Part shown: piece by piece, positions 1 through 8,455 of the stretch
How positions within the stretch are numbered: position 1 is the stretch's first letter
How the letters are laid out: every line of letters starts with the position of its first letter
Source: Desulfatitalea sp.
GTDB taxonomy: Bacteria; Desulfobacterota; Desulfobacteria; Desulfobacterales; Desulfosarcinaceae
Assembly (NCBI GenBank): GCA_013041835.1
Contig: JABDRH010000680.1
Location: 1-13,259, forward strand
Direction: 5' to 3'
Length of the DNA stretch: 13,259 nt
Made by a program: the position numbers and the translations under genes
Notes under the pieces: model-generated
Database searches by the model: none
Seen by the model: the letters and a program-made list of their open reading frames with translations, nothing else
What the model was told of the DNA's origin: nothing

Positions 1-885
1 CGTTAGAATAGTGCGCGACAAGGTTTCGTTAATGCTTCGGTTGATGATTTCGGCCAGGGTCTTCTTACGATATTTTCGCAAATTTTCACGAATGCGGTCG
101 AAAACGATAATGGTGTCGTTGAGCGAATATCCGATGATGGTCAGCAGGGCGGCGATGATCGGCAAAGTGAACTCCTTGTCAAACATCGAGAATACGCCAA
201 TGGTGATGACCACGTCGTGAAGCAGGGCCACGATGGCGCCCATGGCATACTTGAGATTCAAAACGTAGAACAGGACGAGGCTGACCACCAGGCAACCGGC
301 CATCAATACGGGTATGGGCAGTGCCACGATCCTAAGCAGATAGACCGCAATGAACAAAGCACCGGCCATGATCAGGCTAAGCAGCCATTTTAGTTCGAAT
401 CGTCCGGAAATGTAGACCGTGATCATCAGCAGGGCGAAAAACATGGCCAACAGGGCCTTTTCGCGAAGGTCGCGACCCACCTGGGGACCGACCATTTCAA
501 AGGATTCAATCTCCACCTGGGCGTCGATATGAGCGGCCAATCCGTCCTGAAGCGTCTTGGCCAGACCTTCTCCTTCGGCCTGTTCGGCGGGTATCAGGAT
601 GCGGTAGATGGTCGACTCATGATCACCGAACTGCTGTACGACACCGGGTAGGGCGGCCGCCTCCAGGGCGGTTTTGACCGCCTGGATAGGGATCTTGACG
701 GGCGCCTCATCCATTTGAAACCCCACCAAGGCTTCGGCGCCGCCGGCGAAATCAATGCCGTACTTGAGGCCGCCATGGACCACCAAGGTCCCAAGGCTGG
801 TCAGCAGGAGGACAAGAGAGACAATGTAAGCCACGCCGCGGCGTCCTACGAAGTTGATGTTCACATCGGGTTTGATGATCTGCAA
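1..885 (-). CDS. secF: Protein translocase subunit SecF (C-terminal end cut by window edge)
   Basis: SecF is an inner-membrane subunit that, with SecD and YajC, helps SecYEG/SecA export proteins using the proton gradient. The 295 codons visible start at a TTG (885-883) preceded by AGGAGG with a 6-base gap. Reading from there gives MQIIKPDVNINFVGRR, then a first membrane segment (about 18-36) and the family motif YGIDFAGG at 42-49, at the start of the periplasmic P1-like domain. Five further hydrophobic segments lie between about 155 and the edge. The conserved IGYSLNDTIIVFDRIREN block (about 247-264) is the SecD/SecF membrane signature. The reading frame is still open at base 1, after NETLSRTILT, so perhaps 10-25 residues are missing compared with the usual 300-320. 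It lies 75 bases downstream of secD on the same strand, so the two are probably cotranscribed. The TTG start is odd but the strong ribosome site supports it; a GTG at codon 8 is the alternative. Confidence 0.95.
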   Translation of the reverse strand, partial: MQIIKPDVNINFVGRRGVAYIVSLVLLLTSLGTLVVHGGLKYGIDFAGGAEALVGFQMDEAPVKIPIQAVKTALEAAALPGVVQQFGDHESTIYRILIPAEQAEGEGLAKTLQDGLAAHIDAQVEIESFEMVGPQVGRDLREKALLAMFFALLMITVYISGRFELKWLLSLIMAGALFIAVYLLRIVALPIPVLMAGCLVVSLVLFYVLNLKYAMGAIVALLHDVVITIGVFSMFDKEFTLPIIAALLTIIGYSLNDTIIVFDRIRENLRKYRKKTLAEIINRSINETLSRTILT

Positions 886-960
886 AGTCGGCCTCCTTGG
901 GTGCCGGTCTTGATGCGCACGGCCCGCGCCATCCAGTTTTGGCAAATTAGCGTGCCCGTA

Positions 961-2544
961 TCAAATGCTTAAGGTTTTCACCCGCCGCTGGGCGATGAAT
1001 AATTCAAATAGGGTACGCGATAATATCAGCGCGGTGAAAAGACTGGAGATCACGCCCAGGCTTAGCGTCACGGCGAAGCCCTTGACCGGACCGCTGCCGA
1101 ATTGGAACAGCACCAGGGCGGCGACCAGGGTGGTCACATTGGCGTCCAGAATCGTGAGTGTGGCCCGCTCGTACCCCGCGTCCAAAGCGGCCCGGGCCGT
1201 CTTGCCCAGTCGCAGTTCCTCCCGGATGCGCTCAAAGATGAGCACGTTGGCGTCCACGGCCATGCCGATGGTCAAAATGATGCCGGCGATGCCCGGCAGG
1301 GTCAAGGTGGCGTTCAAAGCGGCCAGCCCGCCGCCGATAAGCACGATGTTGAGCATCAGGGCGATGTCGGCGATAATGCCGGCGCCGCGATAGTAGACCG
1401 CCATGAACAAAAGGACGACCAGGCCGCCGATGAGCATTGAAGACAGGCCCTTTTGAATCGAATCCTTACCCAGGGAGGGCCCCACCTGCTTTTCGTAGAG
1501 GATCTTGACCGGTGTGGGAAACGCCTCCCGGAGCACCAGCGCCAGACTGCGGGCGCTTTCGTCGGTGAAATTGCCGCTGATGACGCCCTCGCCGACGATC
1601 TTATCCTTGATCACGGGTGCCGAGTAGACCTCCCCATCAAGGACGATGGCCAGCCGCTTGTTGATGTTCTCCTCGGTGACAGTGGCGAAAATCCTGGCCC
1701 CCTTGGGATTGAATTTGATGGCCACGAAAGGCTGCCCGGTCTGGTGGTCGAACTGCACCCGCGCTTCACTCAAATAGTCGCCGGAGAGCAGGGTCTGTCG
1801 TTTGAGCAGGATGGGGCGGCCGGCCATTTCAGGATCATCCTTGCGATAGTAGCGCAGCTCGCTGCCGGCCGGCACTTGACCTTTGAGGGCCTCGCGAACA
1901 TCGTTGTCATCGTTGACCAACTTGAACTCCAGGTTGCCGGTGCGGCCGATCTCCTTTCGCGCCTTCTCGGGATCGATCTCACCGGGTAGCTGCACGATGA
2001 TGCGGTCCTCGCCTTGGGGACGGATGTCGGGCTCGCGGGCGCCGTACTCGTCCACGCGATTGCGCACCTTCATGACCGCTTTTTCAAAGGCAAGCTTTTT
2101 GATGCGCTTGATCTCCTCCGCCTTGAGCGTCAAGTGAAGGACCTGCCGGCCTTCCAAGGCCTTGGTCTCGGATGAATAGTCCCGAAACTCATCGACCACC
2201 AAGCCCCGTGCAGAGGAAAAGTCTTCCTGATCGCCGAATTCGACGGCCAGGGTGGTGGTGGCGACCCGGGTCAATCCTTTGATGCGGATATTGTTCTTGC
2301 GGACAAAGGCGCGCAGTTCGTTGAGGGCACGATCGACCGTGTTTTCCACGGCTTTGTCGCTGTCTACCTGAAGCACCAGATGCATGCCGCCCTTGAGGTC
2401 CAACCCCAGGTTGATCTGCTTTCTGGGCCACAGGGTCGGCGCATCCTTCTTTTCCACAAGCATGTCCAGCGTCGGCAACACGTAAACAAATGCGGCCAGA
2501 AGGACCGCGGCAATAACGACGGGACGCCAGGAGAGTGTTTTCAA
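961..2544 (-). CDS. secD: Protein translocase subunit SecD
   Basis: SecD is the large partner of SecF; its periplasmic domain is thought to pull emerging preproteins out of the SecYEG channel, driven by proton flow. The product is 527 residues, usual for the shorter non-enterobacterial SecD. It has an N-terminal membrane segment (about 9-27), the GLDLKGGMHLVLQVD signature (about 47-61), a long periplasmic region including RVDEYGAREPDIRPQGEDRI, and GNFTDESARSLALVLREA leading into the membrane half. There, IGMAVDANVLIFERIREEL is the conserved RND-like segment. The start is TTG at 2544-2542: an in-frame stop lies 27 bases upstream, no ATG or GTG lies between, and AGAGGA sits about 8 bases ahead. 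The gene stands between yajC (125 bases upstream) and secF (75 bases downstream) in the classic yajC-secD-secF order. Confidence 0.97.
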   Translation of the reverse strand: MKTLSWRPVVIAAVLLAAFVYVLPTLDMLVEKKDAPTLWPRKQINLGLDLKGGMHLVLQVDSDKAVENTVDRALNELRAFVRKNNIRIKGLTRVATTTLAVEFGDQEDFSSARGLVVDEFRDYSSETKALEGRQVLHLTLKAEEIKRIKKLAFEKAVMKVRNRVDEYGAREPDIRPQGEDRIIVQLPGEIDPEKARKEIGRTGNLEFKLVNDDNDVREALKGQVPAGSELRYYRKDDPEMAGRPILLKRQTLLSGDYLSEARVQFDHQTGQPFVAIKFNPKGARIFATVTEENINKRLAIVLDGEVYSAPVIKDKIVGEGVISGNFTDESARSLALVLREAFPTPVKILYEKQVGPSLGKDSIQKGLSSMLIGGLVVLLFMAVYYRGAGIIADIALMLNIVLIGGGLAALNATLTLPGIAGIILTIGMAVDANVLIFERIREELRLGKTARAALDAGYERATLTILDANVTTLVAALVLFQFGSGPVKGFAVTLSLGVISSLFTALILSRTLFELFIAQRRVKTLSI

Positions 2545-2669
2545 AGCTCGGTTCCTCTTTGTTCGATCATCTCATTTTGCATGGCATGCACCCCCGATAT
2601 CGGGATGCGGGCATTTCAACATCAAACAAACCGCCGTCCGCCAAAGCCAGGGCGGGCCAAGCCGCAGGC

Positions 2670-3038
2670 CTATTTTTTGTCGGCCTCTGATTTGCCTTTC
2701 GCCGGCGCGGAAGCCGATTTGTTGCCCTGGTCCAGTCCGGCAACGTGCGCCCGGCTGACCTTGACCCGCACCTTTTCGGCAATCTCCAAGGTTAAGCTGG
2801 CATCGGTTACGCCGGTGATGCGTCCGTAAAGGCCACCCGAGGTGATGATCATATCCCCTTTTTTAAGATTGCCGAGCATTTCGCGATGCTCTTTCTGCTT
2901 TTTCTGCTGCGGCCGAATCAGCAAAAACCACATGATGGCGAAAATGGCGATCATCATGGGCAACGGACTGCTTAACATCTGCTCCCATCCACCCGCCGCA
3001 GCCTGGCCGCCTTCATTGGCGGCATATGCAATATTCAT
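2670..3038 (-). CDS. yajC: Preprotein translocase subunit YajC
   Basis: YajC is a small single-pass inner-membrane protein that copurifies with SecDF; its exact role in export is not settled. The 122-residue product has a short N-terminal part rich in A and G, one membrane segment (about 26-41, PLPMMIAIFAIMWFLLI), and then the diagnostic RPQQKKQKEH motif (about 42-51). The KGDMIITSGGLYGRITGV stretch (about 60-77) matches the folded cytoplasmic YajC domain. The charged tail SAPAKGKSEADKK is low-complexity. ATG at 3038-3036 follows AAGGAGG with a 9-base gap, a clear start. It is the first gene of the yajC-secD-secF unit and has a good candidate promoter just upstream (3123-3151). Confidence 0.97.
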   Translation of the reverse strand: MNIAYAANEGGQAAAGGWEQMLSSPLPMMIAIFAIMWFLLIRPQQKKQKEHREMLGNLKKGDMIITSGGLYGRITGVTDASLTLEIAEKVRVKVSRAHVAGLDQGNKSASAPAKGKSEADKK

Positions 3039-3122
3039 TCAGTTGAACCTCCTTGACGGATTCTGTTGCCCCTCCAATGTAAGTGGATTTCCGCATTGCG
3101 CGGCATCGGGCAAGACGGCGCT

Positions 3123-3151
3123 GGTATACTTGAAATTGCATGCGAGGTCAA
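3123..3151 (-). promoter_or_regulatory. Sigma-70-type promoter for yajC-secD-secF
   Basis: On the minus strand TTGACC (3151-3146) is followed after exactly 17 bases by TATACC (3128-3123). These match 5 of 6 and 4 of 6 bases of the -35 and -10 consensus. Transcription would begin near 3116 and give a leader of about 78 bases before yajC. This suggests the Sec genes are expressed independently of rng, although read-through from rng is also possible because I see no terminator between them. Confidence 0.55.
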
Positions 3152-3171
3152 ATCTTGATTTTGCCTGCATC

Positions 3172-4641
3172 CTAACAGTGGGGATCGCATTCGATGCGAC
3201 ACTCATGCGGCGGCATGTTTTCATCCCCTTCGATGGTCAGCGCAAAACCGCGCTGGGTTTCCAGCTCCATGATCTCCTTGCGTTTTTTATTGAGCACGTA
3301 ATCGGCCACGGCCTTGGGGGCGCTGCCGTGAACCCGCTGAAGGCCCGATTTGCGGGTAACGGTTTTAAGTTGGCGCAAAAAGCGCAGGGCCAGCGTCTCG
3401 GTGGAAGGGGTCAGGCCTTTGCCCTTGCAGAAGGGGCAGGGAATCAAACTTCCGAATTCGATAGGGGGCGCCATTCGCTGGCGGGCCATTTCCAGCAGGC
3501 CGAATTGAGATATGCGACCGACCCGGGTGCGAGCCTTGTCCCTTTTGAGGTGCTCACGCAGGGCGCGCTCCACCGCGCTGCGGTTCTTGCCATCGCGCAT
3601 ATCGATAAAGTCCACCACCAACAATCCCCCCAAATCCCTAAGCCGGATCTGTCGAGCCACCTCCTCGGCCGCCTCCAAATTGGTCGTCAAGGCCGTTTTC
3701 TCCAGATCCTTCTCACGGGTGGCGCGCCCCGAGTTGACATCGATGGCCACCAGCGCTTCGGTCTGTTCAATGACGATGGAGCCGCCCGATTTGAGCGGTA
3801 CGCGGTTTTCAAAGATCATGGCGATCTGATCTTCCAATTGGAATTTGGAAAAGATCGGCTTGTCAGAGGCATGATGTTTGACGATATGCTTGTGGCGCGG
3901 CGAGATGATCTGGACGAAATTTTTCACTTCCTGATAGACGTTTTCGTCATCGATGAGGACCTCGTTCACATCCGATGTGAAATAGTCGCGAATGGTGCGT
4001 ACGGTCAGGCTGCGTTCTTTGTAAAGCGCTGCCGGAACATCCGCATGGGTCCCCTTTTCATTGATATTGCGCCACAGCCGCATCAGGTAGCTGACGTCCT
4101 TGGACAATTGGGTTTTGGTACAGCCCAGGCCGACGGTACGCACGATGATGCCGAAACCTTCGGGCAGGGTAAGGGTGCCCAGCATCTCCTTGAGCCGCTT
4201 GCGCTCCTCATCCGCTTCGATCTTGCGCGATATGCCACGGCTGTCGGTGCCGGGCATCAAAACGGTATAGCGTCCGGGCAGTGAGATGAAAGTGGTGAGC
4301 ATGGCCCCCTTCTTCATCATGGGGTCCTTGGTCACCTGAACCATGAGCGCCTGCCCCTTGGTAATCAGGTGTTCGATGGCGCGATCCCCCGCGCTGTTCT
4401 CCTGAAAATAATCGCTGTGAATCTCCTGTTGTTGCAGAAAACCGTTGCGGTCGGCGCCGAAATCCACAAACACGGCCTGCAAGCTAGGTTCCACGCGCGT
4501 GACCACCCCTTTATAGATATTACCGTGCATGCTCTGACGGCCGGCCATCTCAATCTGGAACTCTTCCATGCGGCCATCCTTGACCGCGGCGATGCGCACC
4601 TCTTCCGGGTCGATGGCATTGATTAGTATTTTGCTGCTCAT
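3172..4641 (-). CDS. rng: Ribonuclease G (Rne/Rng family endoribonuclease)
   Basis: RNase G is a cytoplasmic, magnesium-dependent endonuclease that cuts single-stranded AU-rich RNA; in E. coli it matures the 16S rRNA 5' end and takes part in mRNA decay. At 489 residues it has RNase G length and lacks the long scaffold tail of RNase E. The S1 RNA-binding domain covers about 36-125 (GNIYKGVVTRVEPSLQAVFV). Catalytic aspartates equivalent to E. coli D303 and D346 are seen at D301 (AIDVNSGR) and D344 (LVVDFIDMRD). The CPFCKGKG motif (402-409) corresponds to the zinc-link that joins subunits. The ATG at 4641 has only a weak ribosome site (GGGAAAAA). The extreme C-terminus, HECRIECDPHC, is unusually rich in Cys and His. 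The gene is transcribed divergently from leuS. Confidence 0.95.
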   Translation of the reverse strand: MSSKILINAIDPEEVRIAAVKDGRMEEFQIEMAGRQSMHGNIYKGVVTRVEPSLQAVFVDFGADRNGFLQQQEIHSDYFQENSAGDRAIEHLITKGQALMVQVTKDPMMKKGAMLTTFISLPGRYTVLMPGTDSRGISRKIEADEERKRLKEMLGTLTLPEGFGIIVRTVGLGCTKTQLSKDVSYLMRLWRNINEKGTHADVPAALYKERSLTVRTIRDYFTSDVNEVLIDDENVYQEVKNFVQIISPRHKHIVKHHASDKPIFSKFQLEDQIAMIFENRVPLKSGGSIVIEQTEALVAIDVNSGRATREKDLEKTALTTNLEAAEEVARQIRLRDLGGLLVVDFIDMRDGKNRSAVERALREHLKRDKARTRVGRISQFGLLEMARQRMAPPIEFGSLIPCPFCKGKGLTPSTETLALRFLRQLKTVTRKSGLQRVHGSAPKAVADYVLNKKRKEIMELETQRGFALTIEGDENMPPHECRIECDPHC

Positions 4642-4679
4642 GTTTGCTGGGTTTTTCCCATGTTGGTTTCAGGCGGCAT

Positions 4680-4695
4680 TGTGATGCACATCACC
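4680..4695. promoter_or_regulatory. CRP/FNR-type palindrome in the rng leader
   Basis: TGTGATGCACATCACC contains the perfect arms GTGATG and CATCAC around a 2-base centre. It fits the TGTGA-N6-TCACA pattern bound by CRP/FNR-superfamily regulators in 9 of 10 specified positions. The centre would be about 24 bases downstream of the predicted rng transcription start, a position expected for repression. Which regulator binds, if any, cannot be told from the sequence; the palindrome could also act as RNA structure in the leader. Confidence 0.35.
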
Positions 4696-4717
4696 GGCTC
4701 GACGTGTAATGTGCTGA

Positions 4718-4746
4718 TTCATATTTAATTAAAGTTGTTAAGTCAA
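4718..4746 (-). promoter_or_regulatory. Sigma-70-type promoter for rng
   Basis: On the minus strand TTGACT (4746-4741) and TATGAA (4723-4718) are separated by exactly 17 bases. They match 5 of 6 and 4 of 6 consensus bases, with an AT-rich spacer. The start point would be near 4711, giving a leader of about 70 bases before the rng ATG. A short inverted repeat (AGTTG/CAACT, 4733-4748) overlaps the -35 box. I found no comparably good promoter for leuS in the opposite direction. Confidence 0.55.
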
Positions 4747-4876
4747 CTCTGTTTATCGGGCGAACCCCTCACAACGGCAAAAGCAGATTGCACTTTGCAC
4801 CAACTTATGGCATGAGAAATCAAAATCTTAGCGTGCTCCGCCAAAGGTATTGGATTGATACGATCAGGTGATTTCT

Positions 4877-7471
4877 ATGGATGAACGATACAAGGCCCGC
4901 CGGATAGAGGAAAAATGGCAAACCATTTGGGATGAAACACATCTGTTCAAGGTGGAAACGGATGTCGAACGGCCAAAATACTATCTGCTGGAGATGTTTC
5001 CCTACCCTTCGGGCAACATTCACATGGGTCATGTGCGCAACTACACCATCGGTGATGTGGTGGCGCGCTACAAACGCATGCAGGGCTTTAACGTGCTGCA
5101 CCCCATGGGCTGGGATGCCTTTGGCATGCCGGCCGAAAACGCAGCCATCGCCAACAATACCCACCCGGCCGTGTGGACCTACCAAAACATTGCCTATATG
5201 CGCAACCAGCTTAAGCAGTTGGGCTTCTCCTACGATTGGGACCGGGAGATCGCCACCTGCATGCCCGATTACTACCGCTGGGAGCAGTGGTTGTTTCTCA
5301 AGATGTATGAAAAGGGCATGGCTTATCGCAAGCAGGCGTATGTCAATTGGTGCGAATCGTGCCAGACCGTGCTGGCCAACGAGCAGGTGGAGGGGGGCGC
5401 ATGCTGGCGTTGCGGCCTGGCCGTGCGCCAAAAGAAGCTTAGCCAGTGGTTCTTCCGCATCACGGATTATGCGCAGGACCTGTTGGTCTATTGCGACCGT
5501 CTGCCCGGCTGGCCCGACAAAGTGACCACCATGCAGAAAAACTGGATCGGCCGCAGCGAAGGCGCTGAAATCCGCTTCCCGGTGGAGAACCATAATCACA
5601 TCATCCCGGTTTTCACCACCCGTCACGACACGGTGTTCGGCGCCACCTTCATGTGTCTGGCGCCCGAACACCCACTGGTGGCCGAACTGTCAGACGGTAC
5701 CGACCAAGAGGCGGCGGTGGCCGAATTCATCGAGCGCGTCAGTCTCCAGGAACGCAGCGTCAAAGCCATTGAAAATTATGAGAAAGAAGGCGTCTTCATC
5801 GGCAAATGGTGCGTCAATCCCATGAACGGCCGGCGCATGCCCATCTACACGGCCAATTTCGCCCTGATGGAATACGGCACCGGCGCCGTCATGTCGGTAC
5901 CGGCCCATGACCAACGGGACTTTGAGTTTGCCCGCAAGTACGCCCTGCCCATCATCCCCGTGGTCCAACCCGATGGCGAGTCCCTTGATGGCGAGACCAT
6001 GGCGGAAGCATATGCCGGCGAAGGCACCATGATCAACTCGGGTCAATTCGACGGCCTGCCCAACAAAGAAGCCATGGCGCGAATCGCCGACCTGCTCGAA
6101 ACAAACGGCCTTGGCAAGCGAGCGGTGAGCTATCGCCTGCGTGACTGGGGCATCTCCCGGCAACGGTATTGGGGCGCCCCCGTGCCCATGATCTACTGTG
6201 ACAGTTGCGGTGCCGTACCGGTTCCCGAGGCGGACCTTCCCGTCATACTGCCAGAGGATGCAAACCTGCTCGAAGGCGGTCGTTCACCCCTGCCGACCCT
6301 GGACGACTTTCAGCAGGTGGCCTGCCCAAAGTGCAACACGCCCAAAGCCCGGCGTGAAACCGACACCATGGACACCTTTGTGGAGTCCTCCTGGTACTTT
6401 GAACGCTACTGTAGCCCGGCCTGCGCCCATGCGATGTTCGACAAGGCGGACGTGGCCTACTGGATGCCGGTGGACCAGTATATCGGCGGCGTGGAACATG
6501 CCATCTTGCACCTGCTCTACTCACGCTACTTCACCCGAGTGCTGCACGACATGGGCCTGACCGATTACAAGGAGCCCTTTACCCGCCTGCTCACCCAGGG
6601 CATGGTATGCAAAGAAAGCATGACCTGCCCTGAGCATGGTTATCTTTTTCCGGATCAGGCCAAGGAGGCCAAGCAAGAGCTCGTCTGTACCCGGTGCAAC
6701 AGTCCGGTCACGCAGGGGCGGGTGGAAAAAATGTCCAAATCCAAACGCAACGTGGTGGACCCCAAGATGCTGCTGGATCAATACGGGGCCGACACCACAC
6801 GGCTCTTTTGCCTGTTTGCCGCGCCGCCTGAACGAGACCTGGAGTGGAACGACCAAGGCGTGGAGGGTAGCGCCCGCTTTCTCAACCGGGTTTGGCGCCT
6901 GGCCCACACCTGGATGACCTATACGGCCGGGGCCTCGGCTTACGACGGTCCGCCGGAAGCCCTGGACGATGCGCTGCGGCAAGTCTACAAACGCGCCCAT
7001 CAGACCATTGAGAAGGTGACCCGGGACATCGAGGAGCGCTTCCATTTCAACACCGCCATCAGCGCCATCATGGAGCTGGTCAATGTGATGTACGGGATTG
7101 AACCGCCGCAAAACAAGAACGACCGGGTCAATGCCGTGATGCGCCATGCACTGGAGACGGTGACCTTGTTGCTGGCGCCCATCGCGCCCCACTTTTCGGA
7201 AGAAATCTGGGAGTGCCTCGGCCACACCCAAAGCACCCTGCTCACCACCTGGCCCACTCACCGAACCGACGCGATAGTTCAGGATGAAGCCACCATCGTG
7301 GTCCAGGTCAACGGCAAGTTGCGCAGCCGCTTTTCCGCAGCCGTGAATACCGATGAAGCGGCATTGCGGCAGACCGCCCTGGAGGACGACCGGGTGCGCA
7401 AGTTCATCGACGGCAAGCCGCTTAAAAAAGTGATTGTGGTCAAAAACAAACTGGTCAATATCGTGGTTTGA
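4877..7471 (+). CDS. leuS: Leucyl-tRNA synthetase
   Basis: This class I aminoacyl-tRNA synthetase attaches leucine to tRNA-Leu with ATP and hydrolyses mischarged tRNA in a separate editing domain. The 864-residue product has normal bacterial length. The HIGH-type motif is HMGH at 49-52 (within [10 protein letters not shown]), and KMSKS is at 618-622. The connective editing domain shows [12 protein letters not shown] and [20 protein letters not shown], the family's threonine-rich and aspartate-containing editing motifs. Several CxxC pairs are present: CESC/CWRC at about 159-180, then CDSC, CPKC and CTRC later, consistent with the zinc-containing insertions of LeuRS. The C-terminus carries the anticodon-binding helical region and the small tRNA-contacting domain. 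I chose ATG 4877 because AGGTGA lies 5 bases ahead; a GTG at 4868 in frame would add only three residues and lose that site. The stop is tightly linked to lptE. Confidence 0.98.
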   Translation: MDERYKARRIEEKWQTIWDETHLFKVETDVERPKYYLLEMFPYPSGNIHMGHVRNYTIGDVVARYKRMQGFNVLHPMGWDAFGMPAENAAIANNTHPAVWTYQNIAYMRNQLKQLGFSYDWDREIATCMPDYYRWEQWLFLKMYEKGMAYRKQAYVNWCESCQTVLANEQVEGGACWRCGLAVRQKKLSQWFFRITDYAQDLLVYCDRLPGWPDKVTTMQKNWIGRSEGAEIRFPVENHNHIIPVFTTRHDTVFGATFMCLAPEHPLVAELSDGTDQEAAVAEFIERVSLQERSVKAIENYEKEGVFIGKWCVNPMNGRRMPIYTANFALMEYGTGAVMSVPAHDQRDFEFARKYALPIIPVVQPDGESLDGETMAEAYAGEGTMINSGQFDGLPNKEAMARIADLLETNGLGKRAVSYRLRDWGISRQRYWGAPVPMIYCDSCGAVPVPEADLPVILPEDANLLEGGRSPLPTLDDFQQVACPKCNTPKARRETDTMDTFVESSWYFERYCSPACAHAMFDKADVAYWMPVDQYIGGVEHAILHLLYSRYFTRVLHDMGLTDYKEPFTRLLTQGMVCKESMTCPEHGYLFPDQAKEAKQELVCTRCNSPVTQGRVEKMSKSKRNVVDPKMLLDQYGADTTRLFCLFAAPPERDLEWNDQGVEGSARFLNRVWRLAHTWMTYTAGASAYDGPPEALDDALRQVYKRAHQTIEKVTRDIEERFHFNTAISAIMELVNVMYGIEPPQNKNDRVNAVMRHALETVTLLLAPIAPHFSEEIWECLGHTQSTLLTTWPTHRTDAIVQDEATIVVQVNGKLRSRFSAAVNTDEAALRQTALEDDRVRKFIDGKPLKKVIVVKNKLVNIVV

Positions 7472-7521
7472 TGAACAGCGGCGGTGCCGACCATCCCCTC
7501 ACGCTCAGCATAAGGCGGAAA

Positions 7522-8061
7522 ATGCGTTTTCATCTCGGCCGTATTCAACTGAATTTCATGGCAATGTTGTGCTGTATGGCTTTTCTGGGCGGGACCTTCC
7601 AAGGTTGCGGCTATCGGCTGGTGGGCAGCGGCAGTCTGCCCAGTGGCGTGACGCGTATCGCCGTTCCGGTCCTGGAAAATCGAACCGGCGAGTCAGGGCT
7701 GGAAATCATCGTGACCAATGCCATTCTCGATGAAATGACCCGTCGGCAGAAAAACCTGGTGGTGGACGAAACACAGGCCGAAGCCATCCTTGCAGGCAGC
7801 ATCAATTCTCTTTCCGCCACCACCGCCGGACGCGCCACCCTGCTCAATGCCGTGGAACGACGGCTCGCCATTACCGCTTCCCTGACGCTGAAACGTACCA
7901 ATGGCGACGTGCTGTGGCAGGATCTTTCCCTGCGGGTGGAGCAGGCGTATCAAGTCCGGGATGCGCAGACGGAAACCAACGCCGAACGCCGCGGCGCCAT
8001 CGCGGCAGCATCCCAGCGATTGGCCGAGTATGTCTATGAGCGGTTAACCGATAGTTTTTAG
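7522..8061 (+). CDS. lptE: LPS-assembly lipoprotein LptE
   Basis: LptE is an outer-membrane lipoprotein that plugs and supports the LptD barrel, which inserts lipopolysaccharide into the outer leaflet. From ATG 7522 the product is 179 residues. It has a basic N-region, a hydrophobic core (FMAMLCCMAFLGG), and a cysteine at 29 within FQGCGYRLVG; GCGYxLxG right after the lipidation site is typical of LptE. The rest (LPSGVTRIAVPVLENRT, then a C-terminal DAQTETNAERRGAIAAASQRLAEYVYERL) fits the LptE fold. An in-frame ATG at 7471 overlaps the leuS stop as TGATG and would add 17 residues. I prefer 7522 because it gives a normal-length signal peptide and has AAGGCGG just ahead, though the gap is short. 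leuS-lptE adjacency is common in Gram-negatives, which supports the call. Confidence 0.9.
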   Translation: MRFHLGRIQLNFMAMLCCMAFLGGTFQGCGYRLVGSGSLPSGVTRIAVPVLENRTGESGLEIIVTNAILDEMTRRQKNLVVDETQAEAILAGSINSLSATTAGRATLLNAVERRLAITASLTLKRTNGDVLWQDLSLRVEQAYQVRDAQTETNAERRGAIAAASQRLAEYVYERLTDSF

Positions 8062-8100
8062 GGGCAAAGCAAATGGCTTTATCGACATCTGCTTCGCCCC
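8061..8100. terminator. Stem-loop between convergent lptE and rpsT
   Basis: GGGGCAAAGCA (8061-8071) and TGCTTCGCCCC (8090-8100) pair over 11 positions with a single mismatch, closing an 18-base loop. The stem begins at the last base of the lptE stop codon and lies between two convergent genes, where a shared terminator is expected. It is not followed by a run of T on either strand, so it is not a textbook intrinsic terminator. It may instead protect mRNA 3' ends. Confidence 0.35.
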
Positions 8101-8138
8101 CTGAAACAGAGGTGAATCTGCGGCGGGCGGAAAATGGA

Positions 8139-8405
8139 CTACGATTGAACGGTCTGGGTCAACTTGGCCAAACGGGCGACTTTCCGGGCTGCGGTGCGTT
8201 TGTGCAGTACGCCGCGCTTGGCGGCTTTATCGATGACGGATTGGGCGGAAGCCAGGCTGGAAAGGGTCTGTTCCGCCGACCCATCGGTTGCGGCCTGCCG
8301 CACCTGCTTGACCATATTTTTGACACGGGTCTTGACTTTGCGATTGCGTAAACGCCGAATTTGGTTCTGCCCTGCACGCTTGAGGGCCGATTTGTGATTT
8401 GCCAC
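8139..8405 (-). CDS. rpsT: 30S ribosomal protein S20
   Basis: S20 is a primary 16S rRNA-binding protein of the small subunit. The 88-residue product begins (M)ANHKSALKRAGQNQIRRLRN, the signature N-terminus of the family. It is extremely basic and helical and continues with RVKNMVKQVRQA and GVLHKRTAARKVARLAKL, both characteristic. The start is GTG at 8405-8403, preceded by AAAGGAG with a 7-base gap. An in-frame ATG 51 bases upstream would add residues unlike any S20. As in many bacteria the gene stands alone with its own promoter, here divergent from murJ. S20 autoregulates translation in E. coli, where the start is a poor UUG; the non-ATG start here is reminiscent of that, but this is only an analogy. 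Confidence 0.97.
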   Translation of the reverse strand: MANHKSALKRAGQNQIRRLRNRKVKTRVKNMVKQVRQAATDGSAEQTLSSLASAQSVIDKAAKRGVLHKRTAARKVARLAKLTQTVQS

Positions 8406-8417
8406 GAAATAACTCCT

Positions 8418-8446
8418 TTCAACTGTCTGGCAATGACTCTTATAAA
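8418..8446 (+). promoter_or_regulatory. Possible murJ promoter
   Basis: TTCAAC (8418-8423) and TATAAA (8441-8446) are separated by 17 bases; the -10 box is good (5 of 6) but the -35 is poor (3 of 6). Transcription would start near 8453, about 23 bases before the murJ ATG. It overlaps the rpsT promoter region back to back. Confidence is low because of the weak -35. Confidence 0.3.
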
Positions 8447-8455
8447 ATGCGTTCA

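Noticed and set aside
3039..3224. 61-codon frame on the minus strand between rng and yajC
   Set aside because: It overlaps the rng end, spans the yajC promoter, and its translation looks random; no ribosome site.
2842..4284. Long open frame of 480 codons on the plus strand
   Set aside because: It lies antisense to rng, whose catalytic motifs are unmistakable; the antisense translation shows no recognisable domain. High GC with strong codon bias commonly leaves such open antisense frames.
4733..4748. Inverted repeat AGTTG/CAACT over the rng -35 box
   Set aside because: Five-base arms in an AT-rich region are expected by chance; mentioned only with the promoter.
4747..4876. Search for a leuS promoter
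   Set aside because: TTGCAC occurs twice (4788-4793 and 4795-4800), but no acceptable -10 lies 16-18 bases downstream of either, so none is called.
4820..5671. 283-codon open frame on the minus strand
   Set aside because: Antisense to the start of leuS, with no ribosome site and no recognisable domain; the same applies to the minus-strand frame at 6521-7261.
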